Positions 12,437 to 24,647 of a DNA stretch of 64,000 nt are shown one piece after another. This stretch comes from Dioszegia crocea (Eukaryota; Basidiomycota; Tremellomycetes; Tremellales; Bulleribasidiaceae). Every line of letters starts with the position of its first letter. The first letter of the stretch is position 1. The DNA is taken from assembly GCA_001600615.1 (NCBI GenBank), contig BCKK01000003.1, positions 90,465 through 154,464 of the forward strand, given 5' to 3'. The notes beneath the pieces were generated by a model that worked only from the letters and a program-made list of their open reading frames with translations, was not told the origin of the DNA and did no database searches. The translations under genes and the position numbers were made by a program.

Positions 12437-15400
12437 ATGCCACCCAAACCAGCAGCAGCAGCCAAACCAGCTCCCAAGGCAGCGCCTAAGCGCGCAGCTA
12501 CGTCAGCTCCCGCTGCTGCCGCTGAAAGTTCCACCGCCCCGAAACGAGCCGCCACGGCGAAATCTACCGCCACCAAGTCTGCCCCTCGACCTGCGACCAA
12601 ACCCGCCGCTGGCCCATCTACAGGTGTCAAACCCAGGGTGGCAAGGACATTCGCTCCTGCCGCAGTGCCAGACGTCAAGCCTGACATCAAGCCTGAGATG
12701 AATCCGGGTGAAGAGGAATGGGCAGATTTGATGAAATCCACCTATGCGAATAAGAGCTCGGACTGGTATGCCAAGGGCGTCAAGTCTGTTGAGGTAAGCT
12801 TAGGTTGAGACAAAGCTAATTTGTAGGAAAAATGGGAACTCTTACCTGCCTTCTTGCAAGTCAAGGGTTTGGTCAAACAACATCTTGACTCTTTCAACTA
12901 CTTTGTCAATGTCGACATCAAGGCTATTCTCGCTGCCAATTCCCTAGTCGCTAGCGACATATCCCCTAATCACTTCCTACGTTATCTTGACATCTATGTC
13001 GGCAAACCTACACGGATGGAAGGTGGTGCACCCATCAAAGTCACCCCGATGGAGTGTCGTCTGACCGACTCGACCTACTCTGCCCCCATCCTCGTTGACA
13101 TCGAATACACAGCGGAGGATCGGATAAAGCGGATGAAGCGGGTCCCGATCGGAAAGCTGCCCATTATGCTGCGGAGCGAGTTGTGCCATCTGCACACGGC
13201 GAAATCGGAGAAGGATCTGGCGCGAATGGGGGAATGTCCGTTAGATCCAGGTGGATACTTTGTGGTGAAGGGAACGGAGAAGGTGATTTTGGTTCAAGAG
13301 CAATTGAGCAAGAATCGAATCATCGTCATGGCGGATAAGACCAAGGATGTCGTCACAGCGGAAGTTACATCGTGAGTCTAGCCCAAGACTTTGCTGATTA
13401 GATCAACGCACGACCGAGTCGTCAAAACATACGTCACGACCAAATCTCGCCGACTCTACCTTCGACACAACTCTTTCAAAGAGCTCATACCTATCGTTAT
13501 TGCCCTCAAAGCAATGGGCATCACTTCCGATAAGGAGATCATCCAACTCCTTTGCGGTACCGACGAGCGATATCAAGAGGCTTTCGGTGTTTCACTCGAA
13601 GAAGCAGCCAAGAACAAAATCTTTACCCGGAAACAAGCCCTTGAGTGGATCGGTGCACGTACATCCGTCAACCAGGAATCGGCCGCTACGGGTACGCAAA
13701 AGCTCACCTACTCGGACGTTGCCAACCAAGCCCTGGCGGCGATGGTACTGGGCCACGTCCCAGTGCGGGATATGAACTTCCGGCCAAAGTGCATCTACCT
13801 AGCAACAATGGCGAGGCGGGTGTTGATGGCGATGATTGATGTCAACATGGTGGATGATAGGGATTACGTCGGGAACAAGCGATTAGAACTGTACGTCTAA
13901 CATAGGCTTTGCTGACCGTAGTGCCGGACAACTCCTATCCCTTCTATTCGAAGACTCATTCAAGAGTTACAATACCGAAATCAAAAAGATGATGGATAAA
14001 ATGCTCGACAAGAAATCACGTACCGCCTTTGACGCCTCCAAACTCCTCCTCTCCGGCAGAGACACAATCACCTCTGCCTTTGTTCGATCCATTTCCACCG
14101 GGAATTGGTCGTTGAAGCGATTCCACGTCGAGCGGGCCGGTGTCACCCACGTCTTGTCCCGCCTAAGCTTTATCGCTGCGCTGGGTATGATGACTCGGAT
14201 ATCGTCGCAATTCGAAAAGACCCGGAAGGTCTCGGGTCCCCGAGCACTCCAGCCGTCCCAATGGGGAATGCTGTGTCCGTCCGATACGCCCGAAGGTGAG
14301 GCGTGCGGGTTGGTCAAGAACCTGGCGCTCATGACGCACATCACGACGGATGTACCGGAGGAGCCTTTGATTAAGCTTGCCTATATGCTAGGCGTACAGG
14401 ATATCTCCCTCGTCACAGGGAACGAGCTCTACAGACCTGGCGTACACCTCGTCCAGGTCAACGGAACTCTCATTGGCGTCACCCACCTCGCTCGCCGATT
14501 CGTCAATACCTTCCGTAAACTCCGTCGGGCCGGTCGGACCTCTGAATTCGTCTCCATCTACATCAATCACCACCACCGAATGATTTACATTGCGTCGGAC
14601 GGCGGTCGGATCTGTCGACCAATGATCATCGTCGAAAAGCAGCGGTCGAGAGTGACGGCGGAGCACATGCGGCTGCTCAAAGAGGGCAAAGTCACATTTG
14701 ACCATTTCCTCCGGTCAGGTCTGGTCGAGTATCTAGACGTAAACGAGGAGAATGACTCGTTTATCGCCTGTTACGAAAATCAAATTGAGGAGGGAACAAC
14801 ACATCTCGAGATTGAACCTTTTACCATTCTTGGGGCTGTAGCCGGTCTTATCCCTTACCCCCACCACAACCAATCACCACGAAACACCTATCAATGCGCC
14901 ATGGGTAAACAAGCTATTGGCGCTATAGCCTACAATCAACTTAATCGGATCGATACCCTCCTCTACCTCATGACCTACCCCCAACAACCTATGGTGAAGA
15001 CCAAAACGATCGAATTGGTCGGATACAATAAACTCCCCGCCGGTCAAAACGCCACGGTCGCCGTCATGTCCTTTTCAGGCTATGATATTGAGGATGCCCT
15101 CATTGTCAATCGTGCATCGGCCGATCGAGGATTTGGGAGATGTCACGTTTTGAAGAAACAGACTATCCAAATTAGGCAATTCGCCAATGGGTCAAGTGAG
15201 CGATTGGCCTACCCACTCAATCCCCCAAGGCCAGAAGCCTATACCTGGATAGACAAGGCGGATGGGATTATCGCTCCAGGGTCCAACGCCGCCCAGGGAG
15301 ATGTTCTCATCCACCGCGAAACTCCAGTCGATACAAGGGGTAACCGTACCGATCAATACAAACCTACTCCTATCGCGCACAAACTCCCCGAACCTGCCCT

Positions 15401-16358
15401 TATCGACAAGGTACTCATTACAGAAGGTGATGATGGGGCGATGGTCAAAATCCTCACGCGCCAGACGAGACGGCCGGAACTGGGTGACAAGTTCTCCAGT
15501 CGGCACGGCCAGAAGGGAGTTTGCGGTTTGATTGTCCCCCAGGAGGATATGCCGTTCAATGATCAGGGTATCTGCCCAGATATCATTATGAACCCGCACG
15601 GTTTCCCTTCTCGAATGTGAGTACATACTTGACTAAGCTAACAATCAGGACGGTCGGAAAGATGATTGAGCTATTGGCAGGAAAGGCGGGCGTGTTGTCG
15701 GGTGCGCTGCAGTACGGGACGGCATTTGGCGGGTCAAAGGTGGTGGATATGAGCAAAATCCTTATTGACAAGGGATTCAGTTATGGCGGGAAGGATATGC
15801 TCACGAGTGGAATCACGGGTCAGAGTTTGGAGTGTTACGTCTACTTTGGACCGATCTATTATCAGAAATTGAAGGTGAGTCTTGGTATCTGAGGTGTGGC
15901 ACTCGCTAATCTCTCAGCACATGGTTATGGATAAGATGCACGCTCGACCGACTGGTCCACGTGCCAATCTCACTCGACAACCCACAGAAGGAAGGAGTAA
16001 AGATGGTGGATTGCGTTTAGGAGAAATGGAGCGGGATTGGTGAGTTCTACCTTGGTCCCAGCTGACATTCAGTTTGATCGGATATGGAGCAACACAACTC
16101 TTACTGGAACGTCTTATGATTTCGTCCGATGCGTTCGACACGCAGGTGTGCGAGGGATGTGGGATGTTGGGGTATAATCAGTGGTGTCCCATGTGCAAGA
16201 CGGGCAAGGGGATCGTCAATCTGACTATACCCTATGCGGCCAAGCTTTTGATTCAGGAGGTGAGTTAAGGTATCTAGCTGAGTTTGGACCCAAGCTGATA
16301 TGTCTAGTTGATGGGGATGAACATCATGCCCAGGTTGATCATGGAGGATACGGTCTAG
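12437..16358 (+). CDS. RPC2: RNA polymerase III second-largest subunit
   Basis: Second-largest (beta-like) catalytic subunit of the nuclear enzyme that makes tRNA and 5S rRNA. Eight exons: 12437-12793, 12827-13371, 13402-13890, 13922-15616, 15649-15874, 15918-16039, 16073-16259, 16308-16358; 3672 nt, 1223 aa. Diagnostic stretches are [40 protein letters not shown], the active-centre [29 protein letters not shown] and the C-terminal zinc-binding [16 protein letters not shown]. Pol III identity is supported by the length and the short C-terminus ending [12 protein letters not shown]. Unusual is an Ala/Lys/Pro-rich N-terminal extension of about 75 residues. Introns are all 30-48 nt. Confidence 0.97.
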
Positions 16359-16625
16359 GGTGCTGGGATGTGGACCTGAGGGATGGGAGTCGATTGGAGA
16401 GGGCGAGCCCATGGCGGGGGGAAAGTCTTATGGAGAGCTGAACGAGCATTGGACGACACGTTATGCACTACACCATGTTCATGTTATCCTCGCTAGGCTG
16501 AAGTAGCCACTGCCAGCCTGCGTCAGCCTCTGTGTGTAGTGCACACCGCATTATGATCCCTCGGGCCTCCAGCCAAAGCTTCGGCACTGCACGTGACTTC
16601 GGATGTTTGGTTTTGAAAATTGGCC

Positions 16626-16634
16626 GATATATAG
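16626..16634 (+). promoter_or_regulatory. Possible TATA element of URM1
   Basis: GATATATAG lies 44 bp before the URM1 ATG in an otherwise GC-balanced leader. The distance is short for a fungal TATA box, so this is tentative. Confidence 0.25.
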
Positions 16635-16677
16635 AGAAGCATCATCTACAATCATCCCTCTATCTTCTCAAAGCAAC

Positions 16678-17333
16678 ATGGCGGACTCAATAGCCTCGGC
16701 ATCAACGTCGAATGGACTAGGATACAGCTCGCAGCGCGAAATAGACAATAGCGTTGCTGTACAGGGCGGAACGAGTGGGCAGAAGGGAACGGAAGAGCAG
16801 CTTGAGATTCGTATTGAATTCGGGTGAGTTGCCTTCTATTGCTCTGCCTGCACCACATCTTGAGATCTTCTGGACAGCTCGAGGGATCAAGTAAGTTGTG
16901 CTAATTCATCAGCGGCGGTCTTCATCTTCTTTTCTCTCAACAACCAAGACATACCGTCCGAATTCCCCGTTTCACCCCATCATCATCACCTACCTCCACG
17001 ACCGGCGCAGATGCAGACGCAGATGTCAAGGATGAGCCACATCCTGCAACGATGCGGGATTTGATAAGTCATATGAAGAGGACTATATTGAGTGAGCGAG
17101 AGGAGATGTTTGGGGAAGGTGATGGAGTGTGAGTTGGAACTTTCCGATTTGGCACCGACCTTCTACCTACGGAAGGTGGATTTGGGTTGAGTGAGGATAC
17201 CGCTGATGCTACTAGTCGTCCTGGAATACTAGTGCTTATAAATGATGCGGATTGGGAACTGGAGGGGGAATTGGAGTATGAGTTGAAGGACCGGGATGAG
17301 GTCGTATTCATCTCGACTCTGCATGGGGGATGA
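16678..17333 (+). CDS. URM1: Ubiquitin-related modifier 1
   Basis: Ubiquitin-fold sulfur carrier, activated by Uba4, used in wobble-uridine thiolation of cytosolic tRNAs and in protein urmylation. Three exons: 16678-16823, 16913-17128, 17216-17333 (159 aa). The ubiquitin-like part starts [15 protein letters not shown], includes [11 protein letters not shown] and [20 protein letters not shown], and ends in the essential diglycine STLHGG directly before the TGA. Typical Urm1 is about 100 residues; here about 45 extra N-terminal residues rich in Ser/Gly/Gln precede the domain, and residues about 70-87 form a Ser/Thr/Asp-rich insert. The introns (88-89 nt) are longer than in the neighbours. Confidence 0.93.
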
Positions 17334-17795
17334 AGGCTGTTGTCAGACTGTCGGGAAGGGTGTGCATGGTATGTCCAATGTACCACCATCCCCGTAATGC
17401 GCTGACGATCCTCTAGGCTATACGTATGATAGCTCGAGATCCATGATCATTATTGATATGGTGTGATCCGCAGAAAACGCGCACAAAACGCGACAGGATT
17501 CTCACGCAAGCCTAATCTAAACTCAACATGCGATCACTCTGCAGATAAGTTGGTATCGCAGTGACATTCTAGTGTCGTCCACGATGGCGTGCTAAGGCTC
17601 AAGCTAATCCCTTGTCTGAAGGGCACAACGGAGACCTTTCGCCGCTGGCTTGACTGCTGTGCCCAAATGGGCCTTTTCGCTCCACCTCTTTCCCCACCTT
17701 AACCCGATACCTATCCCAATCCACTCACTTCCCAAGCTTACTCCCACGGCCATCAACTAATCAATCTTGAGCTGAACAACAGTGATTATACTCAA

Positions 17796-18164
17796 ATGAT
17801 CACGATCCTTGGTAAGGCACCAACTTTGGGGACGTTGCTCCCCGTTCGTCTCGACAACCTCGATCACGCCAAGATCATCAGAACGGCGATTGCGACTCTT
17901 CTTTCGACGCAGGCGAGAGGCATGATGCTGGACGCGGCCGGGGAGCACAACATCGATCTGCATGATCCGCCGCGGACCGTCGCGGACATTTTGTCGGAGT
18001 ACAGAACTGCGATCGGGGATACGAGGGAAGGCAATGGTCTCAAGGACTTCATGCTGACTTTGTTGGAGGACGGCAGGGTCTCTAACGACCCGGCGACGAT
18101 TGGGAATTATGCCGACCTGGCAGACTGGATGGGGAAGCTGAACCCGTTGTTCGCGTCTTTCTAG
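17796..18164 (+). CDS. Small orphan protein, 122 aa
   Basis: A single uninterrupted frame from ATG 17796 to TAG 18164 with strongly biased third positions (many C/G endings), which supports coding. The protein is helical and acidic, with motifs such as RTVADILSEYRTAIGD and NYADLADWMGKLNPLF. No signal peptide, membrane segment or known domain is visible. It might be distantly related to the A-C family at 6-9 kb (similar size of helices and Trp placement), but this is speculation. Confidence 0.6.
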   Translation: MITILGKAPTLGTLLPVRLDNLDHAKIIRTAIATLLSTQARGMMLDAAGEHNIDLHDPPRTVADILSEYRTAIGDTREGNGLKDFMLTLLEDGRVSNDPATIGNYADLADWMGKLNPLFASF

Positions 18165-18786
18165 TGCTCCATGCGCTGAGAGTCAGACGGACGTTTGGAG
18201 CAGGATTGGGGATGTGATACAATTACCGCGCGCATGGATCAGTGTCTTTATTTATCGTCGAGTACTTTCCTTAGTCAACGATACTGCCTCACTCGATCAT
18301 ATATTAGTACGGGTCAATGACGACGGTCAATCTTGACACCTCCTCCGTCCGTCAAGCATATGACATACCCCATACATGAACATCGACCTCTCAAAAGTCT
18401 AACCCCCCTCCACCCCACTCCAACAAACATCTCCACCCCCTATATCGCAAGATGTTCCAACCTCCGCTCCACCGCCGCGCGCCACGAGAAATAAGATTCT
18501 TGATACACTCCCTGCTCCACCGCCAGACTTCAGACTCTTCAGACTTCATAATCATTTAGAAAAAAGGGGAAGGGGGAAAAGGAGGGGGGGAGAGGAAAGG
18601 AAAAAGGGAAGATCGTAAAACAACACTGCGAAACTATAAGGAAAATGAGTGAAAAGGGATGGAGGATGGGTGATGGGTTGGTCGGGAGTAGGTAAGGGTG
18701 GAGGTGGAGGTGTCGGGATTAAAGGGTGTAGAGTGTAGATGGTAGATTGGCGTGTATTGTTGGATTGACTGGGATATATGGGCTGG
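18165..18786. other. 3' flank between convergent genes
   Basis: No coding sequence. The stretch 18360-18480 is pyrimidine-rich and 18550-18720 is purine-rich on the + strand (runs of A and G), probably the 3' UTRs of the orphan gene (+) and of GPA1 (-). Confidence 0.5.
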
Positions 18787-21327
18787 CTATAGGATACCGC
18801 TGTCCCGTAGTGCGTTTTGAAGGATTGTTTCTTTGACTGCAGCGAAGACTAGTCGGATCTGGAGTATTAGCGATGGTCTATCGAAGTCTTGTGTAGGTCC
18901 TCGACGCAAATCCCAGATCGTGGAATTTGGACTCCCTCCACCAGCCCTTTGACCTGCAGCTCACACCCCGCTTCCCCCTCTCCTAGGCCGACTCTCACCC
19001 ACTATCCCACCCAAGGTCAAATCCAATCCAACATCACCTCACATGCCCTAATGTCCTCTACCCTCTTCTCCCTCTCCCCCCCAGCCCTCGTACCAAATCC
19101 GGAACCCAACAAAACCCCAAAAACTCACATTACTAGTATCCGTCGCCTGCGTCAAATGAGGATAAACGCTCAATCTAGCTCGATTCGTCTGTGTAAACCT
19201 CCAAAGAATATACTTGGCCGCCTTGTTGATATCGGGTCCACCGGTATATTCAGGGAAATAATGGACGAGGGGGACTTTCGGTAATTTTTGCTTGAATACG
19301 TCAATCTTGTTGAGGAATAGAATGACGGAGGTGCGTAGGAACCAGCGAGAGTTTATTACTGATTCGAAGAGGACGAGGGATTCTTGCATTCGGTTCTGGG
19401 GCGTTAGCTTGGCGCGGGGTTGGGGTGGGGGGAGGTGGGATGGGGTGGGGGTGAAGTAAGGTAGAGCTTATGGAGGGGTTGTCATGGGGCAAAGCTAGAT
19501 AATAGGGATGGAGGAGTTGGAAAGGGTAAGATGTAGGTTGTAGGTGAGGAAGAGTATGAGAGGGATGGATGTCATCGGACAGGCGAGGTGAAAGAGGATT
19601 TAAATATGGCTGAGGATGATGGTAGACCAGGTGGGTAGAAGTAGGAAACCAATCCAAGCAGAGCCAACGCCGATGCCCCCACACAAGGTGCCATGTGGGA
19701 TGAAGGAACAAAGGGAGGGAGCATGTGTGACCAACATCCAAGATTCAAGCCAAATCACAAAGCAGCCACGAGAACAAATAAACCGAAATCTCAGACTCAC
19801 TTGTCCATTCTCTTCCAACAACACCTGGTCGTATTCGCTCAATGCCACACAGAAAATGATACTCGTGACTGCTTCGAAGCCTGAAAGCGTTAGCTTAGGT
19901 CTTGTAGATTGTGGCTTGGAGTCCGGTCTACACAGCCTAGACCCGCAGCTCGTTCTTGACTTCAGGCCAAAAATCGGCATGGATACTCCTCCCTCCTTCC
20001 CCTCTCTTACAATCCGCTCTGTGCTCTGTACCGCCCTATCCCTCTCCCGTACTTAGCCTCATCTCATATCCGCTCCTCAATCCCCACCCTCATTCCCTCA
20101 TCACCCCACTCGACCATTCCCCATCCCCATCCTATGCCCCCAGCCCAAATCTTCAACTCACAATGTATCCACTTCTTCCTCTCACTCCTCTGCCCACCCA
20201 CATCAAACATATGTATACTCAATTGACCCATATTAAACCTCGTCTCGGAAATACCCGTCGTCTTAGTTCGAGCACGCAGCACATCGGGTTCATCGGGAAT
20301 ATAATCGGGTAGTTTGATCTTGTGGATTAAACCAAAGAAATAGGTGGCGGAATCCATGAGGTAGAATTCGGATGAACGATCCATTACGGATGGAATGACA
20401 GGGTCGTGCCATAGTGAATCGACATTTTGGAGTATGTCTCCGGGGACCATGGCGAAGGGCTCGACATCCATTCTGTATTCGAGGATACGGTCTGCGTAGG
20501 TCTGGGGTGTTAGCGTGAGGTTTGAATAGGAGTGGTGGAAACAAGGGAGGAGGGAAGAGGGACGGTAGGGTGATGAGAGTGAGATGTGGGATATGGGAAG
20601 AAGATATGAGAAGAGACGATCCACGCGGATAGAGGGGTCTTAGAATGGATTGAAGGAATATAGCCTAGACATACCCTATTGGTCGGATCTTCCGGGTCCA
20701 CTCCCAATTTACGCATCGCCATAATCAACGCTTGAGCCGAATCGAGCACGTTTTTGTGACTAATATCAGCTAAGCCCAAAGTGTCAAACTCACACTACCA
20801 TCCGATACTGTAACAGCTCATCCTTAGAGTACCCATTCTGATGTATGATCTTCATCTGCTTGACGATTGTTGATTTGCCCGATTCTCCAGAGCCTGCATT
20901 ATCAGCCTGGCCCAAACCTAGCCTAGCCCAAACCCCCACGCCGAAGCCAAAACTCACCCAGTAACAATATCTTGCACTCCTTTTTGAACTTCTTACTATC
21001 ATCCTCCAGCTGTTTGTCTATCGCATTACTCCTATCATTCTTCCCTGCTCCCTTTTCACCCGTCCCATTTGGTAAACCGCCCGATGGCGGTTCGGCCAAT
21101 GCTGCACCGAGTCCCTGCGCCATCGAACTCCCATTCCCTGCCCCACTTGGATTCCCATGTGATAATGGTGATGAACTACCGGGAACGCCTGTACCCGCTG
21201 TGTTTGGCCGTGATGAAGTAGGAGCGGAGGATGAGGGATCGGGACGTGTTTGAGGTGCAGAGTAGGGTGTTTGTTTTGTCGCAGGTCGAGATTCCGCTGC
21301 GGCGGGCGAGGACGTGCAAGCGCCCAT
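18787..21327 (-). CDS. GPA1: Heterotrimeric G-protein alpha subunit
   Basis: GTP-binding switch protein coupling membrane receptors to cAMP signalling. The ATG at 21327 gives MGACTSS, with Gly2 and Cys4 placed for N-myristoylation and palmitoylation. A Ser/Pro/Gly/Ala-rich insert of about 90 residues precedes [10 protein letters not shown] (exon 1 ends 20958). Downstream exons give the P-loop [15 protein letters not shown], the switch I RTKTTGI, switch [17 protein letters not shown], the NKID box ([14 protein letters not shown]) and a C-terminus ending [11 protein letters not shown] at the TAG at 18787. The long Ser/Pro insert and this tail match the Gpa1 type of Tremellales from my knowledge of the family. 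Introns vary from about 45 to 300 nt, longer than elsewhere in the window. No pertussis-toxin-type Cys at position -4. Confidence 0.93.
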
Positions 21328-23152
21328 TTTGACAAAGGGTGGTGGGGTACGCGTTCAAACGGATAAGAATATTATGTATCGACTGATAGACTGGCGCGTA
21401 TTCTCGATCTGGCCCCAATCTGTAAACAAGTCAGCGATGTCTTGGAAAGATCGAGAAGCACCAAGGGGTTTCCGGGAGTTCGGTTTGGCACTAAAATGGG
21501 GGAATTGTGAGACACGGTCGTGGCTTGCTGGAAATTTCCTTTTTTCCGCGCTTTCCATCTTGGAGTAGTGGAGTATGACCTACATCGTTGCAAGCCTCCT
21601 GTGGAGCGACAAAGATACACAGCTGCAGGCCGTTTCTCCGCCCTTCTCCGTCTGTCTGTCGGTATGCCTTTGGTGTATTGCCGCTGCTGACTTCCGAGGC
21701 TGGCTTGTAATTTCCGTACGTGTTGATAGTCTACACAGCGAGGGATCGCCTCTATGCTGAGTGTGCGCGCTGAGTAGGTATGCTCGTAAGAGAGATGTAT
21801 GCAAGTAGGGAGTGAGATGAATAATAGGTGCGGTTGTCAAAGGTTAAACAAAAGGGTAAGGGTTGCTTGTTTGGGACGTTTGATTCCGCTAGTTCAACCG
21901 GGCCAATTCCTAATCAATTAATCCCTCACTATAGCTAATACAATGCATGCAGATCTATATCATCTCTAGGAGTCGCCCAGGGGTGCCCTTGTATGGCCTC
22001 CTACATGCATCCATCCACCCAAGTGCGATCCTTTGCAGGTCTACCTTGATCTTTCATAGAACAACCCTCTCCAATCGCGTTCAGTCAAGTTCCAGAGATC
22101 GGCAGACCCCTTATTTCGGGTTAGGAGGCACAATGGACCCCTCCCATTTGGGTGTGGGAAATAAACCGGACACCCCGGATAGGATCTTGTCTAGCATACA
22201 GATCCAGCCCAAAGAGGCAACTATCGCTCTCGGCCGGATCTCGGCGGAGTCGGTTTAGCCAGAGTGTCAGGGGTGAAGAGAGATCGACGACCCTGGTTAC
22301 CCAAACGTCCGAATTGGGAAATAAACGCGAAGAGGGACGCCACAACGCCACACACAAGTGGCGTTTCCCTCTTGTGGTAATTTTCACTCCACATTCCTCA
22401 GTTTGAGAAAGACGCGTAAGGAGATCTGCGGGCACAAGTCACCGTGACTTCGGAGACCGAAGTAACAGCAATTGAGATCATTATGAGAGGTTTCAGTGCG
22501 AGAGCATGGTGGATGTTGTCTGGAGAAGCTCGGAGCAGCCCATCTGGACCTGCGGTACATCAAGGCTATATACCTCTCTCGTCAGCTCCTTGAGAGTACT
22601 CAAACTCTCAGCCCAGTTTCGGTTTCACCGACGGCCATGTTCACAGCCGATGCGCAAAGGGACATCGGGAATCGGGGATAAGATCTGAAGATCTACTCTT
22701 TATACGCCACGCATCACGCATCACAGCCAGCCCCCGCCGCGGCGCGCTCGCAGATGATGTGCAGACGATCGATGTATGTGGGGGAGACTGCATGCATAGC
22801 TATGTAAGGGCAGTGTTGAGATCCTGGATGACTCCTTTCGGCCGATACTTCATTTCCAAAATTCGCAAATTGAGATGTGCTCTCATCGTTGTTCCTAGAT
22901 CTAGACGCCTAACCATCAAACGCGATCTGAGACGTTGTCAAAACGCTAACAGATCAGATCCCAGGGCATACGCCCAGATCTGACCTCTTCAACACAGCTT
23001 CTATGAACAGACCCTCGACTCGCGTTAGAGTACCGCTTTCCTCTTGGACGCGTGCATACGTACACCAAAGCATCCTTTCACCTGCTCACCCGAGTGGGGA
23101 TACAGTCCCTTTCATCCTGTATTGACCGTCCGTGGGGTTGTACTCAACCCTC
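21328..23152. other. Long spacer upstream of GPA1, no supportable gene
   Basis: About 1.8 kb with only short frames. The part next to GPA1 should hold its promoter and 5' UTR. Bases 22690-22755 carry a short CATCACG repeat (ACGCATCACGCATCACAG) and a GC-rich patch. I find no RNA gene or repeat family here. Confidence 0.4.
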
Positions 23153-24226
23153 ATGCTGATGAACAACCACCGTCCCTCTTGTCGACTTCAGACCCAGTCT
23201 CCACAAGACAGATCTTCCCCCTCTATCTTGATGACGTCTAACATAGCCTTCCCATTGACGGACAAAATCTCCTTCGCGACCGACCAACTCAATCCTCCGT
23301 CTATTCCCCACCGCCCCATCCCAGACTCATCCCCACGTGTCCCTTCGCCCCTCCATCGTCCTAACCTCAATCCCGACACCGCACTGACCAGTCCCACGGC
23401 CACTTCCAAGACCGCTTCCCCAAATTCTGCCGCTATCATTCTCAATTCTCTCAGGCTCCAAAGGCATCATCACCTCCCCTCCCCATTGAAGAAATTCCAG
23501 ATCCACCCTTCTCTCGCCCGATTCACTATCCCCTTATCTCAACTAGCTGAAAAGCCCATCAACACCAAGAAAGAAATTTGGGTGGGGTTGATCATCGTTG
23601 GGAAATCCACACGGGTAGATCAGGGCGATAACCTCCGTAATGACATCGGAGGAGGCGATGAGCGGGGTGAGGGTATGATTGTTTTACACACCGATAGACT
23701 CCGGCGTGGTATACCCAGTGGTAGTAATTCGTCCCAGCCTAGACTCGTTCCCGCTCCAACAGCTCTCCTTATCCGCCCGTCCCCATCCATCCCTACTACT
23801 GAGCTTGAGCTCAAATCCACATCTACCCCTAACTCCAGGGACGATTGGGACCTTCCCTCGATCCCTATTCGCCTAGACGTGGATGGCACTCTACTCGACA
23901 GTGTCGATCGGTGCGCCCGGGAAATGACGGGGCGGGGCGTACGAGAGATCAGTCGATGTTTAGGTCGGAGGGAGATTGTGCTGCGTGCTGGGGACAATGA
24001 AAGCGTTAGGAATGAGACAGACGAGGCTGTCAGCAAAGTGGAGAGTCAGGATAGGCCGAAAAGTTCAGTATTGCCCACAATTCGTCAAGCGGTGCGATAT
24101 GACTTTATGGTCAAGCTTCTTCCGGGCGCTATTGTTGTGCCTGTGGGTATACAGGGGAGATGGGCAGGAACGGATGAGAGTTTCAGGGTGATGTGTCGAT
24201 TACCTGATGGCGCGCCTTGCGTTTGA
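23153..24226 (+). CDS. Orphan protein, 331-357 aa
   Basis: One intronless frame ending at the TGA at 24224-24226. In-frame ATGs at 23153 and 23231 are both possible; the second gives 331 residues and a cleaner N-terminus. The first third is Ser/Pro-rich and probably disordered. The middle contains hydrophobic strands (KEIWVGLIIVGKST) and the C-terminal part mixes strands and charge (RYDFMVKLLPGAIVVPVGIQ). No signal peptide, membrane helix or catalytic signature is recognised. Such a long open frame of balanced composition is unlikely by chance, though the lack of introns is unusual for this locus. Confidence 0.6.
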   Translation: MLMNNHRPSCRLQTQSPQDRSSPSILMTSNIAFPLTDKISFATDQLNPPSIPHRPIPDSSPRVPSPLHRPNLNPDTALTSPTATSKTASPNSAAIILNSLRLQRHHHLPSPLKKFQIHPSLARFTIPLSQLAEKPINTKKEIWVGLIIVGKSTRVDQGDNLRNDIGGGDERGEGMIVLHTDRLRRGIPSGSNSSQPRLVPAPTALLIRPSPSIPTTELELKSTSTPNSRDDWDLPSIPIRLDVDGTLLDSVDRCAREMTGRGVREISRCLGRREIVLRAGDNESVRNETDEAVSKVESQDRPKSSVLPTIRQAVRYDFMVKLLPGAIVVPVGIQGRWAGTDESFRVMCRLPDGAPCV

Positions 24227-24647
24227 TTGAGGTGGGTAGAGGCTGTGAGGTTGGAAAGTTGGATGAGTCGTAGATCGATGGCCTCAGATAGATACACGCG
24301 ACGCGACGAATGTTAATCCGACCCTCTGTCAGTGTGTCGGCGTCAGTCAGTTTTGAATGAGCGATCAGAACTGCGGTGAGCGGTAGGAAATCTATATGTA
24401 CATCCGCCAGCCTCTTACGGTCTCTCAGATCTCATCCCCCATACCCTAAAAGTCCCTGCTCTTACAAGTATGTAGCCATCGTACCTCAGACCCCACGCCC
24501 CAACTTCGATTCTGTATCCCATACACAGCCCAATCCCTTCCCATATCCCGCATCTATCCAAGTCTTCTCGAAAACCAACCCAAACCTTATCAGTACGCTA
24601 TCACTTAACACCCACCCACCCCGCCTTCACCCTTCTTCGCCCGAACC

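Noticed and set aside
12412..12741. 109-codon - strand frame over the RPC2 N-terminus
   Set aside because: Mirror of the Ala/Lys/Pro-rich RPC2 extension; no independent support.
16861..16912. Possible 13-nt microexon within the first URM1 intron
   Set aside because: Including it shifts the conserved GGGLHLLF block out of frame.
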